DNA of 64,000 nt from Oxalobacteraceae sp. CFBP 8761. GTDB lineage: Bacteria > Pseudomonadota > Gammaproteobacteria > Burkholderiales > Burkholderiaceae_D. How positions within the stretch are numbered: position 1 is the first letter of the stretch; each line of letters starts with the position of its first letter. A model generated the notes under the pieces. That model did no database searches. It was not told the DNA's origin and saw only the letters and a list, made by a program, of their open reading frames with translations. Both the position numbers and the translations under genes were made by a program. Below, piece after piece: positions 35,301 through 45,743 of the stretch. The stretch lies in contig JACYUE010000001.1 of the NCBI GenBank assembly GCA_014841595.1, forward strand, positions 1,104,996 through 1,168,995, read 5' to 3'.

Positions 35301-35868
35301 CAACCTGACACGCGACGAAGAGGCGCAGCTGCTGCGCTACTCGCGCTCGATCATCATCAAGGGCGCCCGTTCGCCCGAGCGCCTGCTCGACGAAGTCACG
35401 CTGTTCCTGCACAAGGTCGAATCAGAACTGTCGACCGAGCGCCAGAGCATGCTCAAGGCCGTGCGCGGGCGCGATCGCGTGTTCGAAGGCCGTACGATCC
35501 TGCTGGTGGACGACGACGTGCGCAATGTGTTCGCACTGACCGCGGCGCTCGAGCAGCGCGGCGCAAAGGTCGAAGTGGGCCGCAACGGCTTCGAAGCGAT
35601 TGCAAAACTCGATGAAGTGCCGGGCATCGACCTGGTGCTGATGGACATCATGATGCCGGGGATGGACGGCATGGAAGCGACGCGCCGCATCCGCGCCGAC
35701 GGCCGCTTCGACCGCCTCCCGATCATCGCCATCACGGCCAAGGCGATGAAGGACGACCAGGAACAATGCCTGGCCGCCGGCGCCAACGATTACCTGGCCA
35801 AGCCGATTGACCTGTCCCGCCTGTACTCCCTGTTGCGGGTCTGGATGCCGACCCTGGAGCGCATTTGA
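32350..35868 (+). CDS. Hybrid sensor histidine kinase: CHASE3-GAF-HisKA-HATPase-REC-REC-REC
   Basis: A 1172-aa inner-membrane kinase. Two membrane helices (about 19-42 and 185-207) bracket a CHASE3 periplasmic sensor with the typical [20 protein letters not shown] pattern. A GAF domain (about 240-390), a long Glu/Gln-rich coiled coil (about 395-485), HisKA with His496 ([10 protein letters not shown]), HATPase, and a Pro-Ala linker (about 735-760) follow. Three receivers carry phospho-acceptor aspartates 830, 952 and 1099. This complex form is common with CheR/CheB-like partners, here in the same operon. The CheR-like gene overlaps its stop. Confidence 0.95.
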   Translation: MPGPNIDNSAFRRILSRNVALPLGMSIVSAVVFVGIIAYLINNLTWVEHSQKVIGNAHEIRKLSAEMEAGMRGYLLAGDEEFLTPYLLSAQRMGSSLDTLEDLVKDNGAQAERIKRISQVQKQWETFADEMIARRRANDLTYIDAVRSGRGRLLTDEMRRNFDLVLAAEARLLQERSDNARSTTFWSVALFLLLSALVGGGLAIFGRRQLMTLSNTYNEVLGHEAEHNEKLRHQEWLRTGQNELTVRSAGIHHLEPLAEAVLPYVVKYLDGVVGAMYVRSEDGVLRRIGAYGFNHTPSERAEFIQPGASLASQAAQENRLMVLDELPPGYMKVGSSLGETPPRALIIAPFYNHGKVKGVFEIAFLRPVELRDREFLGFIAQAVGAAMAAVLYRQRLQDSLEESQTLNEELQVQQEELRTANEELEEQSRALEESQSALENQQAELRTTNDQLAEQALNLDMKNSALQSAQEQLQQRAVELESASRYKSEFLANMSHELRTPLNSSLILAKLLSDNTPGNLSDEQVRFAQTIYSAGNDLLHLINDILDISKVEAGKLELVPEDVPVRRVVEGLARTFEPLARQKSLEFRIDVAPDVPAAINTDRQRMEQILKNLLSNAVKFTDAGAVTLSVLTTSDGAVAFRVQDSGIGIAPDQQDKIFDAFHQADGTTSRRFGGTGLGLSISRDLTRLLGGGISVSSAPNEGSVFTLTLPQRLPDSQLSSASSMSAPVVTSAQPYHAPAPVVRAAVPAPAPAPAPAPAPVVTDHYESFPDDRDRPADGRRSVLVVEDEMAFARILYDLARELDYRCLVAMSAEEGLALAISQRPDAVLLDVRLPDRSGLTVLQQLKDNPATRHIPVHIISSIENGGEALHLGAIGYALKPASREELEEVFRKLQEKSAQKIKRVLLVEDDERQRESVVALIADDDVQISAVGTANEALNLLRAEIFDCMVIDLKLPDMQGGELLERMSHEELCSFPPVIVYTGRNLTRDEEAQLLRYSRSIIIKGARSPERLLDEVTLFLHKVESELSTERQSMLKAVRGRDRVFEGRTILLVDDDVRNVFALTAALEQRGAKVEVGRNGFEAIAKLDEVPGIDLVLMDIMMPGMDGMEATRRIRADGRFDRLPIIAITAKAMKDDQEQCLAAGANDYLAKPIDLSRLYSLLRVWMPTLERI

Positions 35869-36695
35869 GCCATACGCCGAGCGACTTCGACATCGAGCTG
35901 CGGATGCTCGTCGAAGCCGTCTACCTGAAATACAACTATGATTTCCGCGACTACACCGGTGCGTCGCAAAAGCGCCGCGTGCTGGTGGCCATGCGCGAGA
36001 TGGGGTGCAATACCGTCTCGGAGCTGCAGTCGCGCGTGCTGCACGATCCGAACGGCTTTGCCCAGCTGCTGCAATACTTGACGATTCCCGTCACCGAGAT
36101 GTTCCGCGACCCGGAGTATTTCAGGGCCGTGCGCGAGCAGGTCGCGCCGTTCCTCAAGACCTACCCGTCGCTCAAGATCTGGGTGGCCGGCTGCAGCACG
36201 GGCGAAGAAGTCTATTCGCTGGCGATCCTGCTGAAAGAAGAAGGGCTGCTCGAGCGCAGCATCATCTACGCGACCGACATCAATCCGAAGTCGCTCGAGA
36301 CGGCCCGGCGCGGCGTGTACCCGATCGACCGCATGCGCCTGTACACCGAGAATTACCAGAAATCCGGCGGCAAGGCCGCGTTTTCGGACTATTACACGGC
36401 GGCCTACGGCGGCGCGCTGTTCGAGCGCAGCCTGATCGAGAACGTGACCTTTGCCGATCACAGCCTGTCGACCGACACCGTGTTTTCGGAAACGCACTTC
36501 GTCAGCTGCCGCAACGTGCTGATCTACTTTAACCGCACGCTGCAGGACCGTGTGTTCGGGCTGTTCCATGAATCACTGTGCTACCGGGGCTTTCTGGGCC
36601 TGGGCAGCAAGGAAAGCATCGACTTTTCCAGCTACGCCGGGCGTTTCGAGCCGCTGGCGCGGCGGGAACGGGTGTATCGCAAGGCCGTGCCATGA
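35865..36695 (+). CDS. CheR-type protein glutamate methyltransferase
   Basis: A 276-aa CheR with the N-terminal helical domain and the SAM-binding domain: TIPVTEMFRDPEYF, WVAGCSTGEEVYSLAILL, ATDINPKSLETARRGVY and SCRNVLIYF are all family hallmarks. CheR methylates glutamates on chemoreceptors, but no receptor gene is nearby, so the target may be the coiled coil of the hybrid kinase. The start is a TTG overlapping the kinase stop (TTGA), with GGAG 5 bp upstream. It ends in an ATGA overlap with the CheB-like gene. Confidence 0.93.
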   Translation: MSHTPSDFDIELRMLVEAVYLKYNYDFRDYTGASQKRRVLVAMREMGCNTVSELQSRVLHDPNGFAQLLQYLTIPVTEMFRDPEYFRAVREQVAPFLKTYPSLKIWVAGCSTGEEVYSLAILLKEEGLLERSIIYATDINPKSLETARRGVYPIDRMRLYTENYQKSGGKAAFSDYYTAAYGGALFERSLIENVTFADHSLSTDTVFSETHFVSCRNVLIYFNRTLQDRVFGLFHESLCYRGFLGLGSKESIDFSSYAGRFEPLARRERVYRKAVP

Positions 36696-37297
36696 GCCTG
36701 AACGAACAGGTGGCAGCGGCGCTGGGCAAGCGGCGCATCGAGCTGGTGTTGATTGGCGGCTCGGCCGGCGGCGTCGATGCGCTGCTGAGCTTATTGCCCT
36801 CGCTTCAGCCGGGCTATACGCCGGCCGTGGTGTGCATTCTGCACGTGCCGGGCGACCGCGAGAGCCGGTTGGCCGAACTGTTCGATGCGCGCGTGATGCT
36901 CCCGGTGCGCGAAGCACGCGACAAGGCCCCGATCGAACCGGGTGTCGTGTATTTTGCCGGCTCGGGGTACCATCTGTCGATCGAGCAGGACCGCAGCTTT
37001 TCGCTCAGCTGCGAAGCGCCTGTCCAGTACGCCCGGCCGTCGATTGATGTCCTCATGGAATCGACCGCCAGCGTGTATGGACCGGCAATGACAGGTATAC
37101 TATTGACCGGCGCCAACTTTGATGGCGCCGAAGGGATGTGCAGTATCCGCGAACACGGCGGCCTGACCATTGTCCAGGATCCTGAAGAAGCGCACGCCAG
37201 TACGATGCCGAGAGAAGCCATACGGCGCTGCGCACCACACCTGGTGCTGCCGCTGGCCGATATTCGCGCCGCGCTACCCCTGTTGGAGACCCCATGA
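36692..37297 (+). CDS. CheB-type methylesterase domain protein without receiver
   Basis: A 201-aa stand-alone CheB catalytic domain. The triad is visible: Ser24 (IGGSAGGVDAL), His51 (ILHVPGD) and Asp144 (LTGANFDGAEGM). It lacks the N-terminal receiver that controls classical CheB (about 350 aa), so its activity must be set in another way, perhaps by contact with the receivers of the kinases beside it. It overlaps both neighbours by 4 bp. Confidence 0.93.
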   Translation: MSLNEQVAAALGKRRIELVLIGGSAGGVDALLSLLPSLQPGYTPAVVCILHVPGDRESRLAELFDARVMLPVREARDKAPIEPGVVYFAGSGYHLSIEQDRSFSLSCEAPVQYARPSIDVLMESTASVYGPAMTGILLTGANFDGAEGMCSIREHGGLTIVQDPEEAHASTMPREAIRRCAPHLVLPLADIRAALPLLETP

Positions 37298-38496
37298 GCG
37301 CCCATGAATTAAGCAAAATCCTGATCGTCGACGACTTGCCCGAGAACCTGCAGGCCCTCGAGGCGCTACTGCGCCACGACCAGCGCGTGATTCACCAGGC
37401 CAATTCCGGCGACGCCGCGCTGGCCTTGCTGCTCGAGCACGAATTCGCGCTGGCCATCCTCGACGTGCAGATGCCGGGCATGAACGGCTTTGAACTGGCC
37501 GAAGTAATGCGCTCGACGTCGCGCACGCGCCATATCCCGATCGTCTTTGTTTCGGCGGCCGGGCGCGAGCTCGACTACGCCTTCAAGGGCTATGAGAACG
37601 GCGCGGTCGACTTTCTCTACAAGCCGATCGATCCGGGCGCGGTGCGCAGCAAGGTCGCCGTGTTCGTCGCGCTCGACCAGCAGCGCCGTGAGACGCGGCG
37701 CCAGATGCTGGCGCTCGAGCGCAGCCGGCAAGAGCAAGAGACGTTGCTGCGCGAGCTGAACCAAACCCAGCAGGAGCTACAACGCTCGCTCAAGATGCGC
37801 GACGAATTCATGTCGCTCGTCGCGCACGAATTGCGCACGCCGCTCAATACACTGTTTTTGGAAACCCAGATGCGCAGCCTGCAGATCAAGCGCGGCAATG
37901 CGGCCGCGTTCGCGCCGCAGCAGATGGAAGCGATGGTCCAGCGCGACGAGCGCCAGATCAAGTCGATGATCCGCCTGATCGATGACATGCTGGATGTCTC
38001 GCGCATGCGTAGCGGCAAGCTGTCGATCCGGCCAACTCAGGTTCAGTTGATGACGCTGCTGGAACGCGTCGTCAGCGATCTGTCGCTGCAGGCAGCCACG
38101 ACGGGTAGTTCGCTGACTTTGCGCCCGCATGATCCGGTCAGTGGCTGCTGGGACGAGTTCCGCGTCGAGCAGGTGATCGTCAACCTGCTCACCAATGCGC
38201 TGCGCTATGGCGGCGGCCAGCCGGTGGAAGTCAGTGTCGAGCAGGTCGGCGAGTGCGTGCGGATCGATGTGCGTGACAGCGGCAAGGGCATTGCCCCAGG
38301 CGACCTGGAGCGCATCTTCGAGCCTTACGAACGCGGCGCCCGCAACGGCGAGCCGAAGGGCCTGGGGCTGGGCCTGTACATTTCGCGCCAGCTGGCGATC
38401 TCGCACAGTGGCGAGTTGCGGGTCACGAGCGTTACCGGCGAAGGCTCGACCTTCAGCCTGATGTTGCCGTGCACCGCGGTGCCGGTCTGTGCCTGA
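37294..38496 (+). CDS. Response regulator-histidine kinase fusion (REC-HisKA-HATPase)
   Basis: A 400-aa soluble hybrid protein: a receiver with Asp57 ([12 protein letters not shown]), a short coiled coil (about 125-165), HisKA with His178 ([10 protein letters not shown]) and HATPase with the G-box [12 protein letters not shown]. Inverted REC-first kinases usually receive a phosphate from another kinase and relay it, here most likely from the hybrid kinase at 32350. It closes the four-gene operon. Confidence 0.93.
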   Translation: MSAHELSKILIVDDLPENLQALEALLRHDQRVIHQANSGDAALALLLEHEFALAILDVQMPGMNGFELAEVMRSTSRTRHIPIVFVSAAGRELDYAFKGYENGAVDFLYKPIDPGAVRSKVAVFVALDQQRRETRRQMLALERSRQEQETLLRELNQTQQELQRSLKMRDEFMSLVAHELRTPLNTLFLETQMRSLQIKRGNAAAFAPQQMEAMVQRDERQIKSMIRLIDDMLDVSRMRSGKLSIRPTQVQLMTLLERVVSDLSLQAATTGSSLTLRPHDPVSGCWDEFRVEQVIVNLLTNALRYGGGQPVEVSVEQVGECVRIDVRDSGKGIAPGDLERIFEPYERGARNGEPKGLGLGLYISRQLAISHSGELRVTSVTGEGSTFSLMLPCTAVPVCA

Positions 38497-38537
38497 CAGC
38501 ATCGCCATGGGAAAACCGGCATGCTGTCGTCTGTGTG

Positions 38538-38574
38538 ATAGCCAAAATCAATCAACAGTATCCAATCAATCAAT
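38538..38574 (+). promoter_or_regulatory. Candidate OxyR binding site of ahpC
   Basis: Four tetramers at the OxyR spacing (ATAG-N7-CAAT-N7-ATCC-N7-CAAT) match the consensus ATAG/CTAT/ATAG/CTAT at 12 of 16 positions. The site ends directly before the -35, the position from which OxyR activates. Confidence 0.5.
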
Positions 38575-38603
38575 TTCCCAAAAGACGAGCTGAGCGGTAC
38601 ACT
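38575..38603 (+). promoter_or_regulatory. Candidate ahpC promoter
   Basis: TTCCCA (38575-38580) and TACACT (38598-38603) are spaced by 17 bp. Both are weak hexamers, as expected for an activator-dependent promoter, and they lie about 40 bp before the ahpC start. Confidence 0.45.
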
Positions 38604-38642
38604 GCTTGTCATACGTTTCATCCACCACAAACAGGAGAATAC

Positions 38643-39206
38643 ATGTCCCTTATCAATACCCAGATCAAACCGTTCAAAGCCACCGCCTACGCGAATGGTA
38701 AATTCATCGACCTGACCGAAGAAAACTTCAAGGGCACCTGGTCGGTGGTGATGTTCTACCCGGCCGACTTTACCTTCGTCTGCCCAACCGAACTGGAAGA
38801 TCTGGCCTCGTTCCAGCCTGAATTCGAAAAGCTGGGCGTGAACGTGTACGGCGTCTCGACCGACAGCCACTTCGCTCACAAGGCATGGCACGACACCTCG
38901 GACGCCATCAAGAAAGTGAACTACCCGCTGATCGGCGACCCGACCGGCACCCTGTCGCGCAACTTTGAAGTCATGATCGAAGAAGAAGGCATGGCACTGC
39001 GCGGTACTTTCGTCATCAATCCAGAAGGCCAGATCAAGGTCATGGAAGTGCATGACAACGGCATCGGCCGCGACGCATCGGAACTGATGCGCAAAGTCAA
39101 AGCTGCCCAGTACGTCGCTGCTCACCCAGGCGAAGTCTGCCCAGCCAAGTGGACCGAAGGCGCTGAGACCCTGACCCCATCGCTGGACCTGGTCGGCAAG
39201 ATCTAA
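38643..39206 (+). CDS. ahpC: Alkyl hydroperoxide reductase, peroxiredoxin subunit
   Basis: AhpC reduces hydrogen peroxide and organic peroxides and is recycled by AhpF. The 187-aa product has peroxidatic Cys47 (FTFVCPTE) and resolving Cys166 (EVCPAKW), the exact numbering of the E. coli enzyme. AGGAGA precedes the ATG. ahpF follows 100 bp downstream with a hairpin between them. Confidence 0.98.
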   Translation: MSLINTQIKPFKATAYANGKFIDLTEENFKGTWSVVMFYPADFTFVCPTELEDLASFQPEFEKLGVNVYGVSTDSHFAHKAWHDTSDAIKKVNYPLIGDPTGTLSRNFEVMIEEEGMALRGTFVINPEGQIKVMEVHDNGIGRDASELMRKVKAAQYVAAHPGEVCPAKWTEGAETLTPSLDLVGKI

Positions 39207-39233
39207 GTAACGCGGTAGTCTGGTAGCCCCCTG

Positions 39234-39263
39234 ACCGGGCCGCTGCGGCGGCCCGGTGCTTTT
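39234..39263 (+). terminator. Hairpin between ahpC and ahpF
   Basis: ACCGGGCCGC and GCGGCCCGGT form a 10-bp stem with a 4-nt loop (39234-39257), followed by GCTTTTA. It may terminate part of the transcripts so that AhpC is made in excess of AhpF. Confidence 0.75.
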
Positions 39264-39306
39264 ATCGCCCTCCATTTATTGATTCAAAGAGTTTAAGGAA
39301 ACCATC

Positions 39307-40881
39307 ATGCTTGACGCGACCCTCAAGAAACAGTTGCAAGCCTATCTGGAAAAAGTGGTGCAGCCGATCGAGCTGGTTGCATCCTTGGATGATTCGCCGA
39401 AAGCGCGCGAAATGGATGAGCTGCTGCGTGAAATCGCAGAGCTGAGCAACAAGATTACCGTGCGCCAGGAAGCCAACGAGCGCACCCCGTCGTTCGCGAT
39501 CAACCGCGTCGGCACCGATATCGGCGTGCGTTTCGCCGGCATCCCGTTGGGCCATGAATTTACCTCCCTCGTGCTGGCACTGCTGCACGTGGGTGGCCAC
39601 ACCATCAAGCTGGAGCAGGCGGTCATCGACCAGATCGCTGCCCTGGATGGTGATTATGTCTTTGAAACCTACATCTCGCTGTCGTGCCACAACTGCCCGG
39701 AAGTCGTGCAGGCACTGAACACGATGTCGGTGATCAACCCGCGCATCAAGGTCGTGACGATCGATGGCGGTGTCTTCAAGCAGGAAGTTGAAAGCAAGCA
39801 GATCCTTGCCGTGCCGATGATGTTCCTGAATGGCCAGCATTTCGGCCAGGGCCGCACCAGCGTCGAAGAGATCCTGTCGAAGATCGACGTGAGCGGCGGC
39901 GCGAAAAAAGCGGCGGCACTGAGCGAGAAAGAAGCGTTTGACGTGCTGATCGTCGGCGGCGGGCCTGCCGGCGCGGCTGCGGCAATCTACGCCGCTCGCA
40001 AGGGCATCCGTACCGGCGTGCTGGCCGACCGTTTCGGCGGCCAGGTGCTCGATACGCTGGCGATCGAAAACTATGTGTCGCTCAAGGCAACCGATGGCCC
40101 GAAGTTCGCCGTCGCGCTGGAAGAACACGTCAAGGATTACGACGTCGACATCATGAACACGCAGCGTGCCAGCAAAGTGGTGGGCGGCAGCTTGATCGAG
40201 GTGCACACCGAGAGCGGTGCGGTGCTGAAATCGAAGTCGGTGATCATTGCCACGGGCGCCCGCTGGCGCGAGATCAATGTGCCGGGCGAAAAAGAGTACA
40301 AGAACCACGGCGTGGCGTACTGCCCGCACTGCGACGGTCCGCTGTTCAAGGGCAAGCGCGTGTCGGTGATTGGCGGCGGTAACTCGGGTGTGGAAGCGGC
40401 GATCGACCTGGCTGGCCTGGTCAAGGAAGTTACGCTGATCGAATTCGGCAATGAGTTGCGCGCCGATGCGGTCCTGCAGCGCAAGTTGACCTCGCTGCCG
40501 AACGTGAAGGTGATCAAATCGGCGCAGACCACCGAGATCCACGGTGACGGCAAGATCGTCAACGGCCTGAGCTACAAGGATCGCAACACCGGCGCCATCC
40601 ACCGGATCGACCTGGAAGGCGTGTTCGTCCAGATCGGCCTGATCCCGAACTCGGAATTCCTGAAGGGTTCGATCGATCTGTCGGCGCACGGCGAAATCGA
40701 AGTCGATGCCCGTGGCCATACCTCGATGCCAGGCGTGTTCGCCGCTGGCGACGTGACGACGGTGCCGTTCAAGCAGATCGTGATTGCGGTGGGTGAGGGT
40801 GCGAAAGCATCGCTGGCAGCGTTTGACTACCTGATCCGCCAGCCGGTGGAACTGGAAGAGGACGAGCAGAAAGCTGCTTGA
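39307..40881 (+). CDS. ahpF: Alkyl hydroperoxide reductase subunit F
   Basis: AhpF passes electrons from NADH through FAD and two disulfide centres to AhpC. The 524-aa protein has the N-terminal double thioredoxin-like domain with CHNC (near residue 130), then FAD- and NADH-binding domains ([32 protein letters not shown]) and the CPHC centre near 340. Length matches the family. Confidence 0.97.
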   Translation: MLDATLKKQLQAYLEKVVQPIELVASLDDSPKAREMDELLREIAELSNKITVRQEANERTPSFAINRVGTDIGVRFAGIPLGHEFTSLVLALLHVGGHTIKLEQAVIDQIAALDGDYVFETYISLSCHNCPEVVQALNTMSVINPRIKVVTIDGGVFKQEVESKQILAVPMMFLNGQHFGQGRTSVEEILSKIDVSGGAKKAAALSEKEAFDVLIVGGGPAGAAAAIYAARKGIRTGVLADRFGGQVLDTLAIENYVSLKATDGPKFAVALEEHVKDYDVDIMNTQRASKVVGGSLIEVHTESGAVLKSKSVIIATGARWREINVPGEKEYKNHGVAYCPHCDGPLFKGKRVSVIGGGNSGVEAAIDLAGLVKEVTLIEFGNELRADAVLQRKLTSLPNVKVIKSAQTTEIHGDGKIVNGLSYKDRNTGAIHRIDLEGVFVQIGLIPNSEFLKGSIDLSAHGEIEVDARGHTSMPGVFAAGDVTTVPFKQIVIAVGEGAKASLAAFDYLIRQPVELEEDEQKAA

Positions 40882-40886
40882 TGTGA

Positions 40887-40909
40887 GGGCGGGCCGAAAG
40901 GCCTGCCCT
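40887..40909 (+). terminator. Hairpin after ahpF
   Basis: GGGCGGGCC and GGCCTGCCC pair with one G-T wobble around a GAAA loop, 5 bp after the ahpF stop. No T-run follows directly. Confidence 0.45.
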
Positions 40910-40954
40910 GGAAACAATTGGAGCGAGCCGACAGGCTTGCTCGCAATGAAAATG

Positions 40955-40988
40955 AACGCCGTCTTCCCAGTGGAAGATGGCGTTTTTT
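40955..40988. terminator. Intrinsic terminator shared by ahpF and the 38-aa peptide gene
   Basis: AACGCCGTCTTCC and GGAAGATGGCGTT form a 13-bp stem with one wobble (40955-40984), followed by TTTTTT on the plus strand. On the minus strand it begins 3 bp beyond the stop of the small gene at 40991. Confidence 0.85.
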
Positions 40989-40990
40989 AT

Positions 40991-41107
40991 TTAGTGCAGC
41001 GAGAACAGTACCGTCGAGGCGATGGCACCCGACTCCAGCAAGAACCAGGTGGCAGCGCTGGCGAGGGCCAGATGGACAGCAGTCCAGGTCATTGGGTGGC
41101 GGCGCAT
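40991..41107 (-). CDS. 38-aa putative single-span membrane peptide
   Basis: A short frame convergent with ahpF. It starts at ATG 41107 with a perfect AGGAG (41119-41115) 7 bp upstream and ends in TAA at 40993-40991, directly before the shared terminator. The peptide begins MRRHPMTWTAV, has a basic N-terminus, then about 25 mainly hydrophobic residues (HLALASAATWFLLESGAIA), ending FSLH. That is the pattern of a single-span inner-membrane miniprotein, N-terminus in. No family is recognised. The ribosome site and terminator argue that it is real; expression is untested. Confidence 0.6.
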   Translation of the reverse strand: MRRHPMTWTAVHLALASAATWFLLESGAIASTVLFSLH

Positions 41108-41201
41108 GGTGAATCTCCTGGGTGGTGGCAGTACTGTGAATGTGGATTACATCTTAAGTCGCCAAATTCGCCCTGGGCATCGGTAAATACTCCGTCGTTC
41201 T

Positions 41202-41342
41202 GTAGGACTAAACCTTCTTGAGAATTTGTGTCGCACAATTGAGATCTAATCGACAATATTTTTGGAAGGTGGGGCTCCTACGCCGCAAGTAGGTGGTGTC
41301 CTATAGTCGAGTCGGGGCGGCCAACCTACAGTCGATATCACC
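41202..41342. promoter_or_regulatory. recQ upstream region with GTAGG/CCTAC half-sites
   Basis: GTAGGA (41202-41207), TCCTAC (41276-41281), GTAGG (41289-41293) and CCTACA (41335-41340) cluster ahead of recQ. CCTAC-N7-GTAGG at 41277-41293 is an inverted repeat. Related half-sites occur upstream of the Crp/Fnr gene at 50791-50830. No clear sigma-70 promoter was found. Confidence 0.35.
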
Positions 41343-43049
<1,707 letters not shown>

Positions 43050-43057
43050 GGATGGCC

Positions 43058-44116
43058 ATGGGAGACATGGTCGTTGTCCGCAAGGAGGGCCTGTACTGCG
43101 TACCGGGTGATTTCTATATCGATCCATGGCGCCCGGTGCCGCGCGCCGTGATCACGCACGCGCATGGCGACCATGCACGCGTTGGTCACGGCCACTACCT
43201 GGCCGCTGCGCCCGGCATTGGCGTACTCAAGTCGCGCCTGGGCGACATTACGGTCGATGCGATGGAATACGGCCAGTCGGTGACGCACAACGGCGTGAAG
43301 ATTTCGCTGCATCCGGCCGGCCACGTGCTGGGCTCGGCGCAGGTACGCATGGAAGTTGGCGGTGAAGTCTGGGTCGCATCGGGCGACTACAAGGTCGAGC
43401 CCGATAAAACCTGCGCGCCGTTCGAGCCAGTGCGCTGCGACACCTTCATTACCGAATCCACCTTCGGGCTGCCGATCTATCGCTGGCAACCCGAAGCCGA
43501 GCTGATGACGGAGATCAACGCCTGGTGGCGCAAGAATGCCGACGAGGGGCGTTGCAGCGTGGTATTCGCGTACTCGTTCGGCAAGGCGCAGCGCATCCTG
43601 GCGGGCCTGGACGCGAGCATCGGCACGATCGTCTGCCACGGTTCGGTGGAGCCGCTCAACCGGGCGTACCGCGCCGAAGGTGTCGACATTCCACCGACCG
43701 TGCTGGTGACCGAGGTCGAAAAGGCACTGTTGCGGCGCGCGATGGTGATCGCGCCGCCGTCCGCCAGTGGCTCGACCTGGATGAAGCGCTTCGGCGACTA
43801 CAGCGATGCCTTCGCCAGCGGCTGGATGTTGTTGCGCGGTGCGCGCCGCCGGCGCGGCGTCGATCGCGGCTTCGTGCTGTCGGACCACGCCGACTGGCCT
43901 GGCTTGATGAGCGCCATCAAGGCGACGGAAGCCGAGCGCGTGATTGTCACGCACGGCTCGATTCCCACGCTCGTGCGCTGGCTGAACCAGAACGGGCTGG
44001 AGGCCTCTGGCTTCGAGACAGAATACGGCGATGAAGAGGCAGGCGAGGCCGCATCCGATGGCGCGCCAAAGGAACCGGTTGCTCCCGAAAAGACAGCAGG
44101 AGCGGCCGATGCGTGA
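43058..44116 (+). CDS. Ligase-associated DNA exonuclease (metallo-beta-lactamase/beta-CASP fold)
   Basis: A 352-aa protein of the ligase-associated exonuclease family, related to SNM1/CPSF nucleases. Metal motifs include THAHGDHAR near residue 35, HPAGHVLGSAQ near 88, a DYKVEPD stretch, and a C-terminal SDHADW. Family members are thought to trim DNA ends before ligation. I chose 43058 because AAGGA sits 5 bp upstream and family members begin M-x-D-hydrophobic; an ATG at 43052 adds two residues. It overlaps the ligase gene by 8 bp. Confidence 0.92.
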   Translation: MGDMVVVRKEGLYCVPGDFYIDPWRPVPRAVITHAHGDHARVGHGHYLAAAPGIGVLKSRLGDITVDAMEYGQSVTHNGVKISLHPAGHVLGSAQVRMEVGGEVWVASGDYKVEPDKTCAPFEPVRCDTFITESTFGLPIYRWQPEAELMTEINAWWRKNADEGRCSVVFAYSFGKAQRILAGLDASIGTIVCHGSVEPLNRAYRAEGVDIPPTVLVTEVEKALLRRAMVIAPPSASGSTWMKRFGDYSDAFASGWMLLRGARRRRGVDRGFVLSDHADWPGLMSAIKATEAERVIVTHGSIPTLVRWLNQNGLEASGFETEYGDEEAGEAASDGAPKEPVAPEKTAGAADA

Positions 44117-45743
44117 ATTCGCCCGCCTGTACGCCGACCTCGACGAGACCACGTCGACCACCCGCAAGCTCGAAGCGCTGCAGGCATATTTTTCCAACGC
44201 CGCGCCCGAGAACGCCGCGTGGGCTGTGTACTTCCTGGCCGGCGGCAAGCCGCGCCAGGCGGTCCCGACCAAACTGCTGCGCCAGTACGCCATCGAGTAC
44301 GCTGTGCTGGACGAGTGGCTGTTCGACGAGTCGTATGCAGCCGTTGGCGACTTCGCCGAAACCATCGCGCACATCCTGCCGCCGCCGACCGAACGCTCGG
44401 ACGTTGGCCTCGCCGAGTGGATGGAAGAGCGGATCGGCCCGTTGCGCGGCGCCGATCCGGGCCGCATCCGCGAGGCGCTGTTCGGCTACTGGAACGAACT
44501 TGATTGGCGCGAGCGCTTCCTGCTCGTCAAGCTGATTGGCGGCGGTTTCCGCGTGGGCGTCTCGCGCCTGCTCGTCACGCGCGCGCTCGCCGCCATTGCG
44601 GCAGTGGACAGTAAACTCATTGCCCAGCGCCTGATGGGCTGGACTGACGGCCGCGTGAAACCGACGGCGGCCGGCTTCCTGCAACTGATCGCCGAGCAAT
44701 CGGCCGAAGAACACAAGCTGCGTGGCGGGCAGCCGTACCCATTCTTCCTGTCGCACCAGCTGGCGGCCGAACCGGCGACGCTGGGCGAGCCAGCCGACTG
44801 GATCGTCGAATGGAAGTACGACGGTATCCGCGCGCAACTCGTGCGGCGCGACGGCCAGAGTTTTTTGTGGTCGCGCGGCGAAGACCTGATCACCGAGCGG
44901 TTCCCTGAACTGGCGGCAGCGCGCCTGCCGGACGGCATGGTGCTCGATGGCGAAGTGCTGATCTGGCAACCCGATGCGGCAATGCCATCGCCGTTCGCCG
45001 ACCTGCAAAAACGCATCGGTCGCAAGACCCTGTCCGCCAAGCTGCTGGCCGAACTGCCGGCGGTGCTGTGCTGCTACGACCTGCTTGAACTCGACGGTGT
45101 TGACCTGCGCGGCTTGCCGCAGCACGAGCGGCGCGCGCTGCTGGAAGTCGAAGTGGCCAAGCTCGATCAGCGCCAGTTGCGCCTGTCGCCAGTGGTCGAA
45201 GCCGACAGCTGGGAAGCGCTGGCCGAACTGCGCGCCGGCTCGCGTGCGCGCAGCGTCGAGGGCATGATGCTCAAGGCGCGCACGGCGCAATATGGCGTCG
45301 GACGCACGAAGGATGTCGGCACCTGGTGGAAGTGGAAAATCGATCCGTACGCCATCGATGCGGTGCTGCTGTATGCGCAGCCGGGCAGCGGGCGGCGCGC
45401 GTCGCTGTACACCGACTATACGTTCGCCGTGTGGGACGGGGAGGGTAACGAACGCAAGCTGGTGCCGTTTGCGAAAGCGTATTCGGGCCTGACCGATGCC
45501 GAGATCGGGCAGGTCGACAACGTCATCCGGCGCACGACCATTGAAAAATTCGGGCCGGTGCGGTCGGTGAAGCCGACAATGGTGTTCGAGATCGGCTTCG
45601 AGGGCATTGCGCTTTCGCCACGCCACAAGGCCGGCATTGCCGTGCGCTTTCCCCGTATCCTGCGCCGGCGCACCGACAAACCGGTCGAGGAAGCCGACAC
45701 GCTCGACACGCTGAAGGGTTTGCTGGAGGCGGCCACCGCATGA
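44109..45743 (+). CDS. ATP-dependent DNA ligase
   Basis: A 544-aa ligase with an N-terminal DNA-binding domain (about 1-200), the nucleotidyltransferase domain with adenylated Lys236 in motif I (KYDGIR), and an OB fold. Motifs DGEVLIW, EGMMLKA and WWKWKID match motifs III to V. It is separate from the NAD-dependent LigA that bacteria use for replication, and with its neighbours forms a repair module. GGAG lies 6 bp before the ATG. Confidence 0.95.
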   Translation: MREFARLYADLDETTSTTRKLEALQAYFSNAAPENAAWAVYFLAGGKPRQAVPTKLLRQYAIEYAVLDEWLFDESYAAVGDFAETIAHILPPPTERSDVGLAEWMEERIGPLRGADPGRIREALFGYWNELDWRERFLLVKLIGGGFRVGVSRLLVTRALAAIAAVDSKLIAQRLMGWTDGRVKPTAAGFLQLIAEQSAEEHKLRGGQPYPFFLSHQLAAEPATLGEPADWIVEWKYDGIRAQLVRRDGQSFLWSRGEDLITERFPELAAARLPDGMVLDGEVLIWQPDAAMPSPFADLQKRIGRKTLSAKLLAELPAVLCCYDLLELDGVDLRGLPQHERRALLEVEVAKLDQRQLRLSPVVEADSWEALAELRAGSRARSVEGMMLKARTAQYGVGRTKDVGTWWKWKIDPYAIDAVLLYAQPGSGRRASLYTDYTFAVWDGEGNERKLVPFAKAYSGLTDAEIGQVDNVIRRTTIEKFGPVRSVKPTMVFEIGFEGIALSPRHKAGIAVRFPRILRRRTDKPVEEADTLDTLKGLLEAATA

